Numbered from the stretch's first letter, positions 1 through 8,781 are shown. The stretch: DNA of 64,000 bases from JABAQJ01 sp046327745 (GCA_046327745.1 JAXLXV010000013.1:124001-188000), one strand, 5' to 3'. The notes: generated from the sequence alone by a model not told the origin. Program-made: numbers and translations.

Positions 1-1482
1 ATCCACAACAATCCAATGTCCTCGCGGCGTGCGGAGGGCCACCGCATCTCCCTGCCCCACGTCCAGCAGATGCAGCTCCAACACGCCATGCGCCGCGGGC
101 AGCCACGGCGACCAGATGGCCAGGGACAGGCACGACAGGGCAACCACGGCGGCACGAGCCCAAAAGCGCGAGGCACAGGCCACCACGCCAGCCGCAACGG
201 CGACCGACAGGAACGTTGTGGTGACCGCCGATGGCATCACGGAGATCACTGCGCCCGGCACCTTGGCGCCGAGCGCCGCCACCAAGGTGACCAACTCCAT
301 CAGCAGTGCGGCTCCGTCGGCCACAACCTGAGCCACCGGTCGGAGCGGCCGAAGCGCCAGGGACAGAAAGAGCGCCGGCTGCAACAGGGCGAAGAGCGGA
401 GAAACCAGCAGGTTGGTCAGCGGAGCAATCAGCGAGAGTCGGCCAAATGCGCCAACGACGACGGGTGCCGTCACCGCCGTCGCCACCACGGTCGTCGCCG
501 CCTCGCGGCCCAAGCCGCCAAGCCAGCCACCGCGCGCGAAAGACAGTCGCTTCAGCAACCGACCGCTCGCGAGCAACGCAGCCATACCAGCCACCGACAG
601 CTGGTAACCAAGACTCACTATCTCGCGGGGATCCAGCAGGGGCAACAGGCCGCCGAGGGACCACGCCGCCCAATCGGAGGTGGGTCGCTGTCGGAGCTGG
701 GCAACGCGGGACGCCGCCAGCATGGCGGCCGAGCGCACGGCGGGACTGGGCGCGCCGATCAACAGCACGTACGCCACAATCGCGGCGACGGTCGCCACGT
801 GCACCCTCCGCCGCGAAAGGCCCGCCATCCCGAACAGCAAGGACACGGCCTCGCCCAGAATCGCGACGTGAAGGCCAGAGACGGAGAGCATGTGCACGAT
901 CCCAGCATCGGCGAACTGGTCGCGAACATCGCGGTCGATATCCCGATCGTCAGCGATGACCAAGGCGCGCGCGAGCGGAGCGCGTTGGTGATACAACTCG
1001 TCGATGGTTCGCCCAACCGCTGCACGCCAACTTGCCAACGCCCCCGGCAGCTCAATCACCCGCATCAGCGCGTCATCGTAGACGAGCCCACGATCGGTGA
1101 CCTTCGGCCGCCCTTGAATGCGCACCAAGGCGCCGGCCGGAGCCCCCGGACCATGCGCCGCCACCGCAACGGACGGTCCGCACCAGGTTCCTGCCACCTG
1201 ACCGTATCCGCGCGATTGCGGCGACACCGCAGTTCGCAGCCGGACAAGCACCTGCCCACTCGTTCGTGCGGTGCGGACACACGCGTCATCGGCATGCGTG
1301 CAGAACGACGCGACACCGAGTCCGAAGACCACACCGATTCCTGCGTAGGCCCATCGCGTGCTCGCCTTCACGCCGTAGGCTACCAAGACACCGGCCACCG
1401 TGACGGCGGGCAAGAAGAAGCCGCCGAATCCTAGAAGGAGTCCGGCGGCGACTGATAGATAGGCGAGGGTGATGCTGGGCAC
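1..1482 (-). CDS. comEC: ComEC/Rec2 DNA-uptake channel, truncated by the window edge
   Basis: Reading the minus strand from a GTG at 1482 gives an open frame of 494 codons with no stop before the left edge. The first part has hydrophobic segments. The competence-domain signature HMLSVSGLH lies near residue 195 and is followed by many membrane helices. The metallo-beta-lactamase-like domain begins near residue 472 with LDVGQGDA just before the edge. In the family ComEC forms the inner-membrane channel for single-stranded DNA in natural transformation. The start is supported by AAGGAGAAG about 6-8 bases upstream. It lies 12 bases after comFB, so the two are probably co-transcribed. A long plus-strand frame over the same bases is an Arg/Gln-rich shadow. 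Confidence 0.93.
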   Translation of the reverse strand, partial: MPSITLAYLSVAAGLLLGFGGFFLPAVTVAGVLVAYGVKASTRWAYAGIGVVFGLGVASFCTHADDACVRTARTSGQVLVRLRTAVSPQSRGYGQVAGTWCGPSVAVAAHGPGAPAGALVRIQGRPKVTDRGLVYDDALMRVIELPGALASWRAAVGRTIDELYHQRAPLARALVIADDRDIDRDVRDQFADAGIVHMLSVSGLHVAILGEAVSLLFGMAGLSRRRVHVATVAAIVAYVLLIGAPSPAVRSAAMLAASRVAQLRQRPTSDWAAWSLGGLLPLLDPREIVSLGYQLSVAGMAALLASGRLLKRLSFARGGWLGGLGREAATTVVATAVTAPVVVGAFGRLSLIAPLTNLLVSPLFALLQPALFLSLALRPLRPVAQVVADGAALLMELVTLVAALGAKVPGAVISVMPSAVTTTFLSVAVAAGVVACASRFWARAAVVALSCLSLAIWSPWLPAAHGVLELHLLDVGQGDAVALRTPRGHWIVVD

Positions 1483-1494
1483 GCGCTCTTCTCC

Positions 1495-1794
1495 TTATGG
1501 CGCGCCCCCTCCTGACGTCACAAAGCCGCCGGGACCGTGGCGCGGGTGTGCGTGCACGAGGCGCATGGCCTCCAGCACGAGAACCGCGATCTCGGCGCGT
1601 GCCTGCTCGTGCGACAACGCGACGCGCGTCACCGCCGAACCGACCAACGAGCCCGAGATGTATCTCGGTCGAGCTTTGTTGAGTGTGCGCACAACGACGT
1701 CATCTCGGCATTGCCGACAGGAGCAAAACGTTGCATCCCGCTCGACGAGCTGAGTGACGACATCGAGAACCGATTCTTCGAGCGCGTTCTTCAT
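1495..1794 (-). CDS. comFB: ComFB-family protein
   Basis: A 99-residue protein that begins MKNALEESVLDVV and has the Cys cluster CSCRQC (about residues 24-29). This is followed by a D-V-V-x-x-x-L-N stretch and PRYI, matching the late-competence ComFB family pattern. ComFB was named from the Bacillus comF operon. Cyanobacterial relatives have been described as c-di-GMP receptors (my recollection of the family literature). Its place directly upstream of comEC supports a competence role. No strong ribosome-binding site is visible before the ATG at 1794, so a slightly different start is possible. Function beyond family membership is inference. Confidence 0.82.
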   Translation of the reverse strand: MKNALEESVLDVVTQLVERDATFCSCRQCRDDVVVRTLNKARPRYISGSLVGSAVTRVALSHEQARAEIAVLVLEAMRLVHAHPRHGPGGFVTSGGGAP

Positions 1795-1951
1795 CGCGTG
1801 GGGTAAGCCTTCGCGCCGGCATGTCGAATCGGCTGGGGAACACCTGCCGATACACGGACCTGCCCGCCGCCGGCTAACCTATGCGGGCTCCACTATTTCG
1901 ACGGTCAGCCCGGCCCGGGGGTCACTACCCCGCTTGAATGGCGACGGGACG

Positions 1952-3283
1952 CTACCCGGCGACCGGAAGCGGCGTGCGCTCGCGCACAACAGCGCCCGTG
2001 AAGGTGGACCCAGTCGTTCCCGTGAGTTCAACGGTGACGTACTGGCCCACCATCGACGCGTCTCCAGGTATCAGCACGGTCTTGTAGTCACGGGTCCGGG
2101 TCTGCAGAAGCTCACCGCGTTTTGCAGGCTTCTCGATCAGCACTTCGCGCCGTTCGCCCAGAAGCCGGAGGTTCCGCTGCCGAGAACCGGCACGCACCTC
2201 CGCAATTAGCCGCTCTAAACGTGTCGTGGCCACCGCGTCGGTCACCGTATCACTGGCTGGCATGCGGGTGGCCGGCGTGCCGTCTCGCGGCGAGAACTTG
2301 AACGTGAACGCGTCATCGAAAGAGACCTCCCGCACGGCCGACAGCGTCTCCTCGAAGTCTTCGTCGCTTTCGCCTGGGAAGCCCACGATGATGTCGGTGG
2401 TCAGCGCCAAACCGGGGATGGCCTCACGCAGTCGGCCGACGCACGACAAGTACTCCTCGCGTGAGTACCGGCGGAGCATGCGTTTGAGCACACGCGATGA
2501 GCCAGACTGCATGGGGAGGTGGACGTGTTCGCAGAACGCGGACACCTCAGCCATCGCCCGAATGACGCGGTCGGAGAAGTCGTTAGGGTGCGGCGAGGTG
2601 AAGCGCAGGCGTCGAACGCCGTCGACCCGGCCGACCGCGCGAAGCAAATCCGCAAAGTCGTGATCGTCTTGCCGGTACGAATTCACGGTCTGGCCCAGTA
2701 GCACGACCTCCGTCAATCCGTCAGCGGCAACCTTCTCCACCTCCCGCACGACGTCCTCTAGCCGGCGACTGCGCTCTGGTCCGCGGGTGGTCGGCACAAT
2801 GCAGTACGTGCACTTGTAGTTGCACCCGCGTTGGACGGGAACCCAGGCGCGCACACGATCCGTGCGTTCGGGAGCGACGTCCTCGTAGTGCTCCTCCAGG
2901 TCGAACGTCGTGTGTGTTGACCGACTCCCGCTGCGCGCGCGTTCGACCAGCGCCGGCAGTGTGCGGTACCCATCGGGACCGACAACGAGGCTCACATGTC
3001 GTGCGCGCTCCAACAGCGTCGGTCCCAGGCGTTGAGCCATGCATCCCGTGACGCCCATGACGCTCTGCGGATGCATCGCGGCCTTGAGCTCGCCCAGGCG
3101 CCCAATCACCCGCTGCTCCGCGTGATCGCGTATGGCGCACGTATTGAGCAGGATGACGTCCGCGCCCTCCGGTGCGTCGACCGGCGTGTAGCCGTCCGCG
3201 CGCAACTTGCCGAGCATGAGCTCGGAGTCGCTGACGTTCATCTGACAACCGTACGTCTCGATGTAGACGGTGCCCTTGGCCAT
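1952..3283 (-). CDS. miaB: tRNA-2-methylthio-N6-dimethylallyladenosine synthase MiaB
   Basis: Radical-SAM methylthiotransferase that converts i6A37 to ms2i6A37 in tRNAs reading UNN codons. Numbered from the ATG at 3283, the N-terminal UPF0004 domain has the three cluster Cys at 13, 49 and 81. The radical-SAM CxxxCxxC is at 154/158/161 (RGCNYKCTYC). A TRAM-like RNA-binding domain fills roughly the last 70 residues. At 443 residues it has normal family length. An in-frame GTG exists at 3289, but AGGGG five bases before the ATG at 3283 favours the ATG. It follows mtaB by only a few bases, so the two tRNA methylthiotransferases form a tandem unit. Confidence 0.95.
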   Translation of the reverse strand: MAKGTVYIETYGCQMNVSDSELMLGKLRADGYTPVDAPEGADVILLNTCAIRDHAEQRVIGRLGELKAAMHPQSVMGVTGCMAQRLGPTLLERARHVSLVVGPDGYRTLPALVERARSGSRSTHTTFDLEEHYEDVAPERTDRVRAWVPVQRGCNYKCTYCIVPTTRGPERSRRLEDVVREVEKVAADGLTEVVLLGQTVNSYRQDDHDFADLLRAVGRVDGVRRLRFTSPHPNDFSDRVIRAMAEVSAFCEHVHLPMQSGSSRVLKRMLRRYSREEYLSCVGRLREAIPGLALTTDIIVGFPGESDEDFEETLSAVREVSFDDAFTFKFSPRDGTPATRMPASDTVTDAVATTRLERLIAEVRAGSRQRNLRLLGERREVLIEKPAKRGELLQTRTRDYKTVLIPGDASMVGQYVTVELTGTTGSTFTGAVVRERTPLPVAG

Positions 3284-3291
3284 TTCCACCC

Positions 3292-4527
3292 CTAGGCGCA
3301 GACCGCAGCGAGCGGGCTCGCCACGAGTTGACGCTCCGACATGGACAACGTGGCGCGCACGCGCGATCCGCGCGGCAATCCCACGCTGGGCATCATCACC
3401 GTCAGGTAGTCCTCGGTCAACCCTTCGCCCTCCGCACCACGAACGACGACGACGTCGGCCTCGCCCCCCGCACGCGACGTGCGATACGCGGCTTCTTTCG
3501 CCGCTGCCAGTTCACGCAGGTCTCGCGCCCGCTGCGCGATCGTGGACCCATGCACATGGTCGGCAAGACGCTCCGCCGGGGTGCCAGGTCGGATGGAGAA
3601 TGGAAAGACATGCAGGTAGGTGAACGGCAGGGACTGCACCAGCTGCAGCGTCTCCCGATGCTCTTCATCGGACTCGCCAGGAAAGCCGGCGATGACGTCC
3701 GCGCCGATGGCGAAGACCGGTGAAATCCTCGCGATAGCCTCCACGGCGCGGGCGTACGATGCCGCCGTGTACCAGTGCCGCCCCATGCGGCGCAACACGC
3801 GATTGGCGCCAGACTGCAGGGGAGCGTGCAGATGCGGCGCGAGCCGATCCGGCTCCTGAAAGAGTTCCGCTAGCCGCGCGTCTACCTCCGTCGCTTCAAT
3901 AGACGTCAAGCGATAGCGTACGACCGGGACCTCGCGGATCAGCCGCTGAACCAGTGCACCTAACGAAGATCCGCGGTCGCGTCCATAGGTCCCGATATGG
4001 ATGCCGGTGAGCACGATTTCCGGATGACGGTCCGCCAGCTGTCGCGCCTCGTCAACGAGGGCATCTTCTGCGCGTGAACGATTTGCCCCTCGCGCCACGG
4101 TAGTCGCGCAGAACGTGCAATGCTCGTCGCATCCGTCCTGGATCCGCAGCAGGCCGCGCGTACCGGCTTGTGCCCGTGTCGCCAGGAGGCCCACCGGGAG
4201 CTGCAACGACTCGGCGACCGCCGGATAGTCCGCACCGGCGATGACACGTTCGACCGACGGCAGCCCAGCGAGTTCGCCGTGATCCAGCGCGGCGGCGCAC
4301 CCCATCACGACCGACCGCAGTCCGGAATTTTGGCGGACAGCGCGTCGAATGTTCTTGCGAAGATCGACGATGGCCTCAGCAGTCACGGCGCAGCTATTGA
4401 ACACGGCCACATCGGCCGCTTCCGGCGTGTCGACGACCTCAGCCCCGCCCGCCGTCACCATCTCGCGGACGATCTCCGTGTCGTACTGGTTGGCTCGGCA
4501 GCCAAAGGTTCGGAGATACACCCGCAT
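3292..4527 (-). CDS. mtaB: tRNA t6A37 methylthiotransferase MtaB
   Basis: A 411-residue radical-SAM methylthiotransferase beginning MRVYLRTFGCRANQYD, the sequence style of MtaB/YqeV rather than MiaB. Cluster Cys are at 10, 46 and 77 and the radical-SAM Cys at 133, 137 and 140 (DGCDEHCTFC). A short C-terminal TRAM-like region follows from about residue 340. MtaB adds the methylthio group to t6A37, giving ms2t6A37 in tRNAs reading ANN codons. The gene is squeezed between the putative outer-membrane protein gene (20 bases upstream) and miaB (TAG stop almost touching the miaB start). RimO is a related family but its N-terminus differs. Confidence 0.92.
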   Translation of the reverse strand: MRVYLRTFGCRANQYDTEIVREMVTAGGAEVVDTPEAADVAVFNSCAVTAEAIVDLRKNIRRAVRQNSGLRSVVMGCAAALDHGELAGLPSVERVIAGADYPAVAESLQLPVGLLATRAQAGTRGLLRIQDGCDEHCTFCATTVARGANRSRAEDALVDEARQLADRHPEIVLTGIHIGTYGRDRGSSLGALVQRLIREVPVVRYRLTSIEATEVDARLAELFQEPDRLAPHLHAPLQSGANRVLRRMGRHWYTAASYARAVEAIARISPVFAIGADVIAGFPGESDEEHRETLQLVQSLPFTYLHVFPFSIRPGTPAERLADHVHGSTIAQRARDLRELAAAKEAAYRTSRAGGEADVVVVRGAEGEGLTEDYLTVMMPSVGLPRGSRVRATLSMSERQLVASPLAAVCA

Positions 4528-4547
4528 GACGGCGCCGGCCCCGAGGA

Positions 4548-5678
4548 CTACGGACGGATGCTGAAGCCGATCGAGAGGATGATGGCGTGCTCCTGCACGC
4601 CGCTCGTCTCGCTACGCACGGCGCGAATCACTCCGAGATCGAAGGCCGCCCGCGGCCCGCCGAATGGCACAGTGGCGCCCGCCGCATACTGACGTTCACG
4701 CACGCTGTTGCCCTGGACGACGAACGGGAGGTCTCGATTGCGAACCCCCAGATGCACCATCAAAGGCACTGTCCGCATCTTCGGGCCGGTGAGATCCGCG
4801 CCCACGCCAATGTCCGTACCGTCACGAGCCTGCAACGAGGCCGTCCCCAGCGGCTGAAGCCCAGACCACTTCGTTTTGTCGTAGCTGGCGGCAAGGCTCA
4901 CTCCGGGAATGGCGTCCAGGCGGACGCCAGCGCCCACTCGACCGGGCGCGTCACCGCGAGCCAGGACGGTGTCCGCACTCTCCATGCTCAACTTCCCGCC
5001 AGCGGCCCACGAGGCGGCGACTGCCACGGCATTGATCGGACGCCAGACCGCACCCAGTGATGCTCCGCCCCCTTGGAATCCCAGCGTGAGGGAGCGACTC
5101 AGGGTGCCATACTTGGTCGAGTCGTCGAACGTCCGTGTGAGGCTCAGTCGGTTTTCCCCACCAAAGGCGTGAAGTCCGCCGCCAATGGCAAAGCGGCTCG
5201 AAAACGCATAGCCCACGGCCAGACGCATGTCAGAAATTCCGCCAGTCGACCGAATTCGCTCGAGATACTCAACGGAATCGAGCCCGAGGCGCTGTCCTGA
5301 CCGAAACAATGTTTCCCACGTACGGTCCAACAACGTGGTAGCGCTGATGGAGACCGCGGTTCGCGAGCCAATCGTGTAGCCCGCGGCGAGCAAGGGAAAG
5401 CGCGCCGTGACCGTGTTGTCCTTCTTCGTTCCCCCGTCGACGCTGCGAAATTCCGGGTCGTACTGGATATAGAGACCGCTACGGCCCCATCCCAGAACCG
5501 ACGCGGGATTGCGCGTGGAGACGGCGTCGAATTCTGCAAAGCCGCCGCCCCCAGCAATGACCTTGGCGCTCAACCCGCCAGAGGGATAGCCGAAGCCTTG
5601 CGTGCTGATCGCCCCCTGAGCCCCAGCCGTCCGCACCGCCGCCACGATCAGCACGGCCAACCATACACGTCGCATCAT
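4548..5678 (-). CDS. Putative outer-membrane beta-barrel protein (PorV/FadL-like)
   Basis: A 376-residue protein. The start at 5678 gives MMRRVWLAVLIVAAVRTAGAQ, a classic signal peptide ending in AQ-A. The mature part is rich in alternating short strands, Gly and aromatics. Near its N-terminus it has G-G-G-F-A-E-F-D-A-V-S-T-R-N-P-A-S, reminiscent of PorV/PorQ and FadL-type barrels. It ends IGFSIRP without a terminal aromatic, which weakens the barrel assignment. Its ATG overlaps the stop of the upstream lipoprotein (ATGATG), so the two are translationally coupled. Function is unknown; a longer upstream in-frame extension lacks a signal peptide and runs inside the lipoprotein gene, so I rejected it. 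Confidence 0.7.
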   Translation of the reverse strand: MMRRVWLAVLIVAAVRTAGAQGAISTQGFGYPSGGLSAKVIAGGGGFAEFDAVSTRNPASVLGWGRSGLYIQYDPEFRSVDGGTKKDNTVTARFPLLAAGYTIGSRTAVSISATTLLDRTWETLFRSGQRLGLDSVEYLERIRSTGGISDMRLAVGYAFSSRFAIGGGLHAFGGENRLSLTRTFDDSTKYGTLSRSLTLGFQGGGASLGAVWRPINAVAVAASWAAGGKLSMESADTVLARGDAPGRVGAGVRLDAIPGVSLAASYDKTKWSGLQPLGTASLQARDGTDIGVGADLTGPKMRTVPLMVHLGVRNRDLPFVVQGNSVRERQYAAGATVPFGGPRAAFDLGVIRAVRSETSGVQEHAIILSIGFSIRP

Positions 5679-6961
5679 GGAATGCCGAAATTGGTTTTCG
5701 TCGCGTAACTCACGCGCAAGCGCGGTCGCAGATCGACGGGAGCTCGCGTGGAATAGAACTGCAACTCCATGGCCGACGTGCCTTCCAGTGCCGAGCGAAG
5801 CACGATGGCGCGCTGGAGCGGAATCTTGGCGTACTGGCCCCACGTTCGCAGCGCCGCCACGATCTCGATCTCGCGGGTGCCCGAATCCGCCGGCGTCATT
5901 TGCAACGAGTCGAATCCACCGGCAGCTCCAACCAGGAAGGTCGACCGCGCCAAGTCCGTGATTTCCGACCCGGCAGTGACAAGCACGGGGTACATCGTCA
6001 GTGTCTTGGCCTTATCTATCCCGCGCAGTGGCTTCTGCACGACCTCCAACGTGGCCCGCAACACCGTTGAGGAATCGATGATGTTCGATGGCACATCGAA
6101 ACGGAAATAGGCTCGACGTCCGCTGAGTCCACCAATCGTCAACACGTCCGTTGTGATCGGTGTGGCGGGCTCCTTCATCACGACTTGGTAGTCGACCAAA
6201 TCGTTCAAGAGTTGCGCGTTGTTGGTGGGAGTCTTGGACTGCGGCGCCACCTGAACCGCCTTGATCGTCGTGTCCGGATCCGGATCGTACAGGAGAAACG
6301 CCGAACGACTGGCATCCACGGTCCCCGCCAGCAGCGAGACGGCGTTGGCGCTACTCACGCGAATTCCCAACCGCAGTCGCCGACCGTGGGTGATCAGGTC
6401 CAACAACTTCGCGTTGTCCAGCGGAATAAGGGTTGTGTCCTTGATCGCGCTCGTGTCCAATGTCGTGCCACCAACCAAACGATCGTCACGGAACATGGCG
6501 CGCACGGCGGCGAGAGAGGTGTCCTCTGCCGTGGTGTCGACGTTGTACAGATCAAACCGAACTGGTGCGGTCGCGACCGCGGTCGTCTTGTCGATGCGGA
6601 GTTGCAGGTAGGAGCTGTCGACTTGGACGATCGCCGAGTCGCCGCCGGACTTCGTATATGTGGAGGTCAGGGTGTCGAACCGAATGATGCCCCGCACGTC
6701 CACCGTGTCTCCTCGGGCGGCGAGCAAGAGCGACGGTTCGGTCCCGACCAGCGGATAGCCGGGAATCGCAGTATCCACAGACACAGCGGCGTTGAGCAAC
6801 GTGTCCCGCACCACCACGTTCTGCGGTGGGCAGAGCGTGGGGCACGCCGCGCCGGTGTCCAGACTTTCGTTGCAGGCGACGATAGCGATTGCCGCGGCGA
6901 GGCCAAGCAGGCGCACTACACGAAGGTCACGCAAGGCGCGACACCTTGCCGTCAATGTCAA
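5675..6961 (-). CDS. Uncharacterised lipoprotein
   Basis: A 428-residue protein whose N-terminus has a basic stretch, then LLGLAAAIAIVAC|N, a good lipobox, followed by a Cys-containing segment (ACPTLCPP). The remainder is Thr/Asp/Val-rich, suggesting beta-sandwich or repeat domains. I recognise no catalytic motif. The start is uncertain: a TTG at 6961 overlaps the EutN gene by 35 bases, and a GTG at 6916 eight bases after the EutN stop also preserves the signal peptide. It is coupled to the barrel-like gene downstream, which suggests an envelope pair. This is a function-unknown call based on localisation signals only. Confidence 0.7.
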   Translation of the reverse strand: MTLTARCRALRDLRVVRLLGLAAAIAIVACNESLDTGAACPTLCPPQNVVVRDTLLNAAVSVDTAIPGYPLVGTEPSLLLAARGDTVDVRGIIRFDTLTSTYTKSGGDSAIVQVDSSYLQLRIDKTTAVATAPVRFDLYNVDTTAEDTSLAAVRAMFRDDRLVGGTTLDTSAIKDTTLIPLDNAKLLDLITHGRRLRLGIRVSSANAVSLLAGTVDASRSAFLLYDPDPDTTIKAVQVAPQSKTPTNNAQLLNDLVDYQVVMKEPATPITTDVLTIGGLSGRRAYFRFDVPSNIIDSSTVLRATLEVVQKPLRGIDKAKTLTMYPVLVTAGSEITDLARSTFLVGAAGGFDSLQMTPADSGTREIEIVAALRTWGQYAKIPLQRAIVLRSALEGTSAMELQFYSTRAPVDLRPRLRVSYATKTNFGIP

Positions 6962-7214
6962 AACTATCCACGATCGCCATGATCACCGCATCTACGGGTT
7001 TGTCCTTCGTTACTGGCGTAAGGCGCGCGGAACTCCCGCTGGCATACAAGACCACTTCGTGCATGCCCGCCCCTACGCTGTCCACCGCCACCACGTAGCC
7101 CCCTTCGCGCTCCAGGGACGGCGTGAGATTCTCCACGACCAACAACTTGAGCGACTCAAGCGACGCGTCTTTGCGCGTGCACCAGACTGTGCCCACTACG
7201 CGGCCAAGCTTCAT
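6927..7214 (-). CDS. EutN/CcmL-family microcompartment vertex protein
   Basis: A 95-residue protein starting MKLGRVVGTVWCTRKDASL, with AVDSVGAGMHEVVLYASGSS and PVDAVIMAIVD later. These match the single-domain EutN/CcmL family of pentamers that cap the vertices of bacterial microcompartment shells. Length is normal for the family. The ATG at 7214 overlaps the cdd stop (ATGA), indicating translational coupling to a cytidine deaminase. No hexameric shell (BMC-H or BMC-T) gene is present in the window, so it may be a lone copy acting with shell proteins elsewhere or serving another purpose. The pairing with nucleoside-degrading enzymes is unusual. Confidence 0.88.
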   Translation of the reverse strand: MKLGRVVGTVWCTRKDASLESLKLLVVENLTPSLEREGGYVVAVDSVGAGMHEVVLYASGSSARLTPVTKDKPVDAVIMAIVDSFDIDGKVSRLA

Positions 7215-7606
7215 GCGTGCGAAAGGGAGGCCGGGGTGAAAGGGATCGCCAGCAAGTCGCTCAGTCGCCACTGCGCTTGCGCACCGCGTGACGTCACACT
7301 GACGATGTCCAACGTTGGAGCGAACTCCACCAGGGCCTGACGACACACGCCGCACGGCGGCGTGGGGGCGTCTGCCTCCGTCGCCACGACAATCGTCGAA
7401 AACCGGCGCTCCCCCGCCGCTACGGCCGCGGCCAAGGCCGATCGTTCGGCACAGATCCCCGCCGGATACGCAGAGTTCTCTACGTTGCAACCGACGACAA
7501 TCCGCCCATTCTCGCACACCAACGCCGCCCCGACCCGAAAGTTCGAGTACGGCGCGTACGCGTTCGACATGGCCTGTTGCGCGGCTCTTTGCGCTTCGTT
7601 CAACAC
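7211..7606 (-). CDS. cdd: Cytidine deaminase
   Basis: A homotetrameric-type cytidine/deoxycytidine deaminase (zinc hydrolase, cytoplasm) converting cytidine to uridine in pyrimidine salvage. Taking the GTG at 7606 as start gives 131 residues, the usual size. It carries the Cys-Ala-Glu motif at 52-54 and Pro-Cys-x-x-Cys at 84-88, which together supply the three zinc Cys and the proton-shuttling Glu. Residues N41-E43 in the CNVEN motif fit substrate binding. It follows deoB by 11 bases and overlaps the EutN gene. A longer frame extends upstream inside deoB without added family similarity; other nearby in-frame starts (CTG, TTG) cannot be excluded. Confidence 0.93.
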   Translation of the reverse strand: MLNEAQRAAQQAMSNAYAPYSNFRVGAALVCENGRIVVGCNVENSAYPAGICAERSALAAAVAAGERRFSTIVVATEADAPTPPCGVCRQALVEFAPTLDIVSVTSRGAQAQWRLSDLLAIPFTPASLSHA

Positions 7607-7617
7607 CGCTGCTGACG

Positions 7618-8781
7618 TCAGTGCACGATCTCCTGTAGAAACGACACCCCGCGTCCCCGCCATTCGAGTCCAAACCACTCGGCAATGGTTGCCCCAAGAT
7701 CCGAAAAAGTGCCACGCTCTCCGAGATCCTGGGCGCGAACCGACCCACCTGTCACCAACAGCGGGACCCGCTCGCGCGCGTGATCCGTGGACGGGGTCGT
7801 GGGATCGTTGCCGTGATCGGCTGTGATCGCCAACAAATCGTCATCGCGAAGGCGCGACAATAACCCCGGGAGCGCCTCATCGAATTCACGAAGCGCCCCG
7901 TAGAACCCCTCGACGTCGTTCCGGTGCCCGAACTGCTGGTCGAAATCTACTAGGTTCGCCAGCAGGAACCCACCGGACGTGTCCAGCCACCGACCAATCG
8001 CCTCGATCCCCTCGGCGTTGTTCGCGGTGTGCCGAGACGCAATGCCGCGACCCGCAAAGAGGTCGTCCACCTTCCCCACGCCTGCCCGGGCGACTGATGC
8101 GCTCTCTAGCTCGTCCAACAGGGTCCGTCCGGGGGGTTCAATCGAGAAGTCCTTCCGATTCGGCGTGCGATGAAAGACTCCGTGGTCGCCGACGTACGGG
8201 CGTGCGATCACACGCGACACGTTATGCGGTGGGATCAGGAGGCTCCGTGCGACGCGGCAGGCGTCGAACAGCTCTGGGAGCGGGATCCATTCCTCATGCG
8301 CAGCCACCTGAAACACCGAATCGGCACTGGTATACACTATCCAGCTTCCCGTTCGACGCTGCTCCTCCGCGAATTGGTCGATCATCGCGGTGCCACTGCC
8401 AACAAGATTTCCGATCACCCCTCGACCAGTCCGCCTGGAGAACTCTTCGAGCAGCGCCGACGGAAACCCGGTCGGGTACGTTGGGAATGGCTGGTGCAGG
8501 TGAATCCCCGCTATCTCCCAGTGGCCCGTGGTGCTGTCCTTGCCCGCACTAGCCGGCTGCATGGCGCCCCACGCGCCGGTTGGTGATTCGACGGGCGCGA
8601 CGCCTTTCAGGGGGGCAATCCGGCCCAATCCCAGGCGCTCCAGATTCGGCAGCGACATTCCCCCCAACTGGCGAGCCAAGTTTCCCAGAGTGTTGGAACC
8701 GACGTCCCCATATGCCGCGGCGTCGCGTGCCGCACCAATGCCCACGCCATCCAGCACGACGATCACGGCGCGCCGAGTCAC
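7618..8781 (-). CDS. deoB: Phosphopentomutase DeoB
   Basis: A 387-residue alkaline-phosphatase-superfamily mutase interconverting (deoxy)ribose 1-phosphate and 5-phosphate in nucleoside catabolism. The N-terminal metal motif VVLDGVGIG, the AGKDSTTGHWE segment near residue 80, which holds the phosphorylated Thr, and the C-terminal ADHGND metal motif are all visible. The GTG start at 8781 overlaps the alr stop (GTGA). With cdd next door and a purine nucleoside phosphorylase at 61.8-62.7 kb, the window holds several successive steps of nucleoside breakdown. Confidence 0.95.
   Translation of the reverse strand: MTRRAVIVVLDGVGIGAARDAAAYGDVGSNTLGNLARQLGGMSLPNLERLGLGRIAPLKGVAPVESPTGAWGAMQPASAGKDSTTGHWEIAGIHLHQPFPTYPTGFPSALLEEFSRRTGRGVIGNLVGSGTAMIDQFAEEQRRTGSWIVYTSADSVFQVAAHEEWIPLPELFDACRVARSLLIPPHNVSRVIARPYVGDHGVFHRTPNRKDFSIEPPGRTLLDELESASVARAGVGKVDDLFAGRGIASRHTANNAEGIEAIGRWLDTSGGFLLANLVDFDQQFGHRNDVEGFYGALREFDEALPGLLSRLRDDDLLAITADHGNDPTTPSTDHARERVPLLVTGGSVRAQDLGERGTFSDLGATIAEWFGLEWRGRGVSFLQEIVH

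Noticed and set aside
16..1434. Long plus-strand open frame of 472 codons
   Set aside because: The product is Arg/Gln/His-rich low-complexity sequence lying antisense to comEC, which shows clear family motifs on the minus strand.
1795..1951. Small gene between comFB and miaB
   Set aside because: The 157-base gap has only the tail of a frame antisense to miaB and no supported start; I see no clear promoter or terminator in it.
6927..7748. A single 273-residue protein covering EutN and cdd
   Set aside because: Only the last 95 residues are family-like; the rest is cdd and deoB read out of frame.
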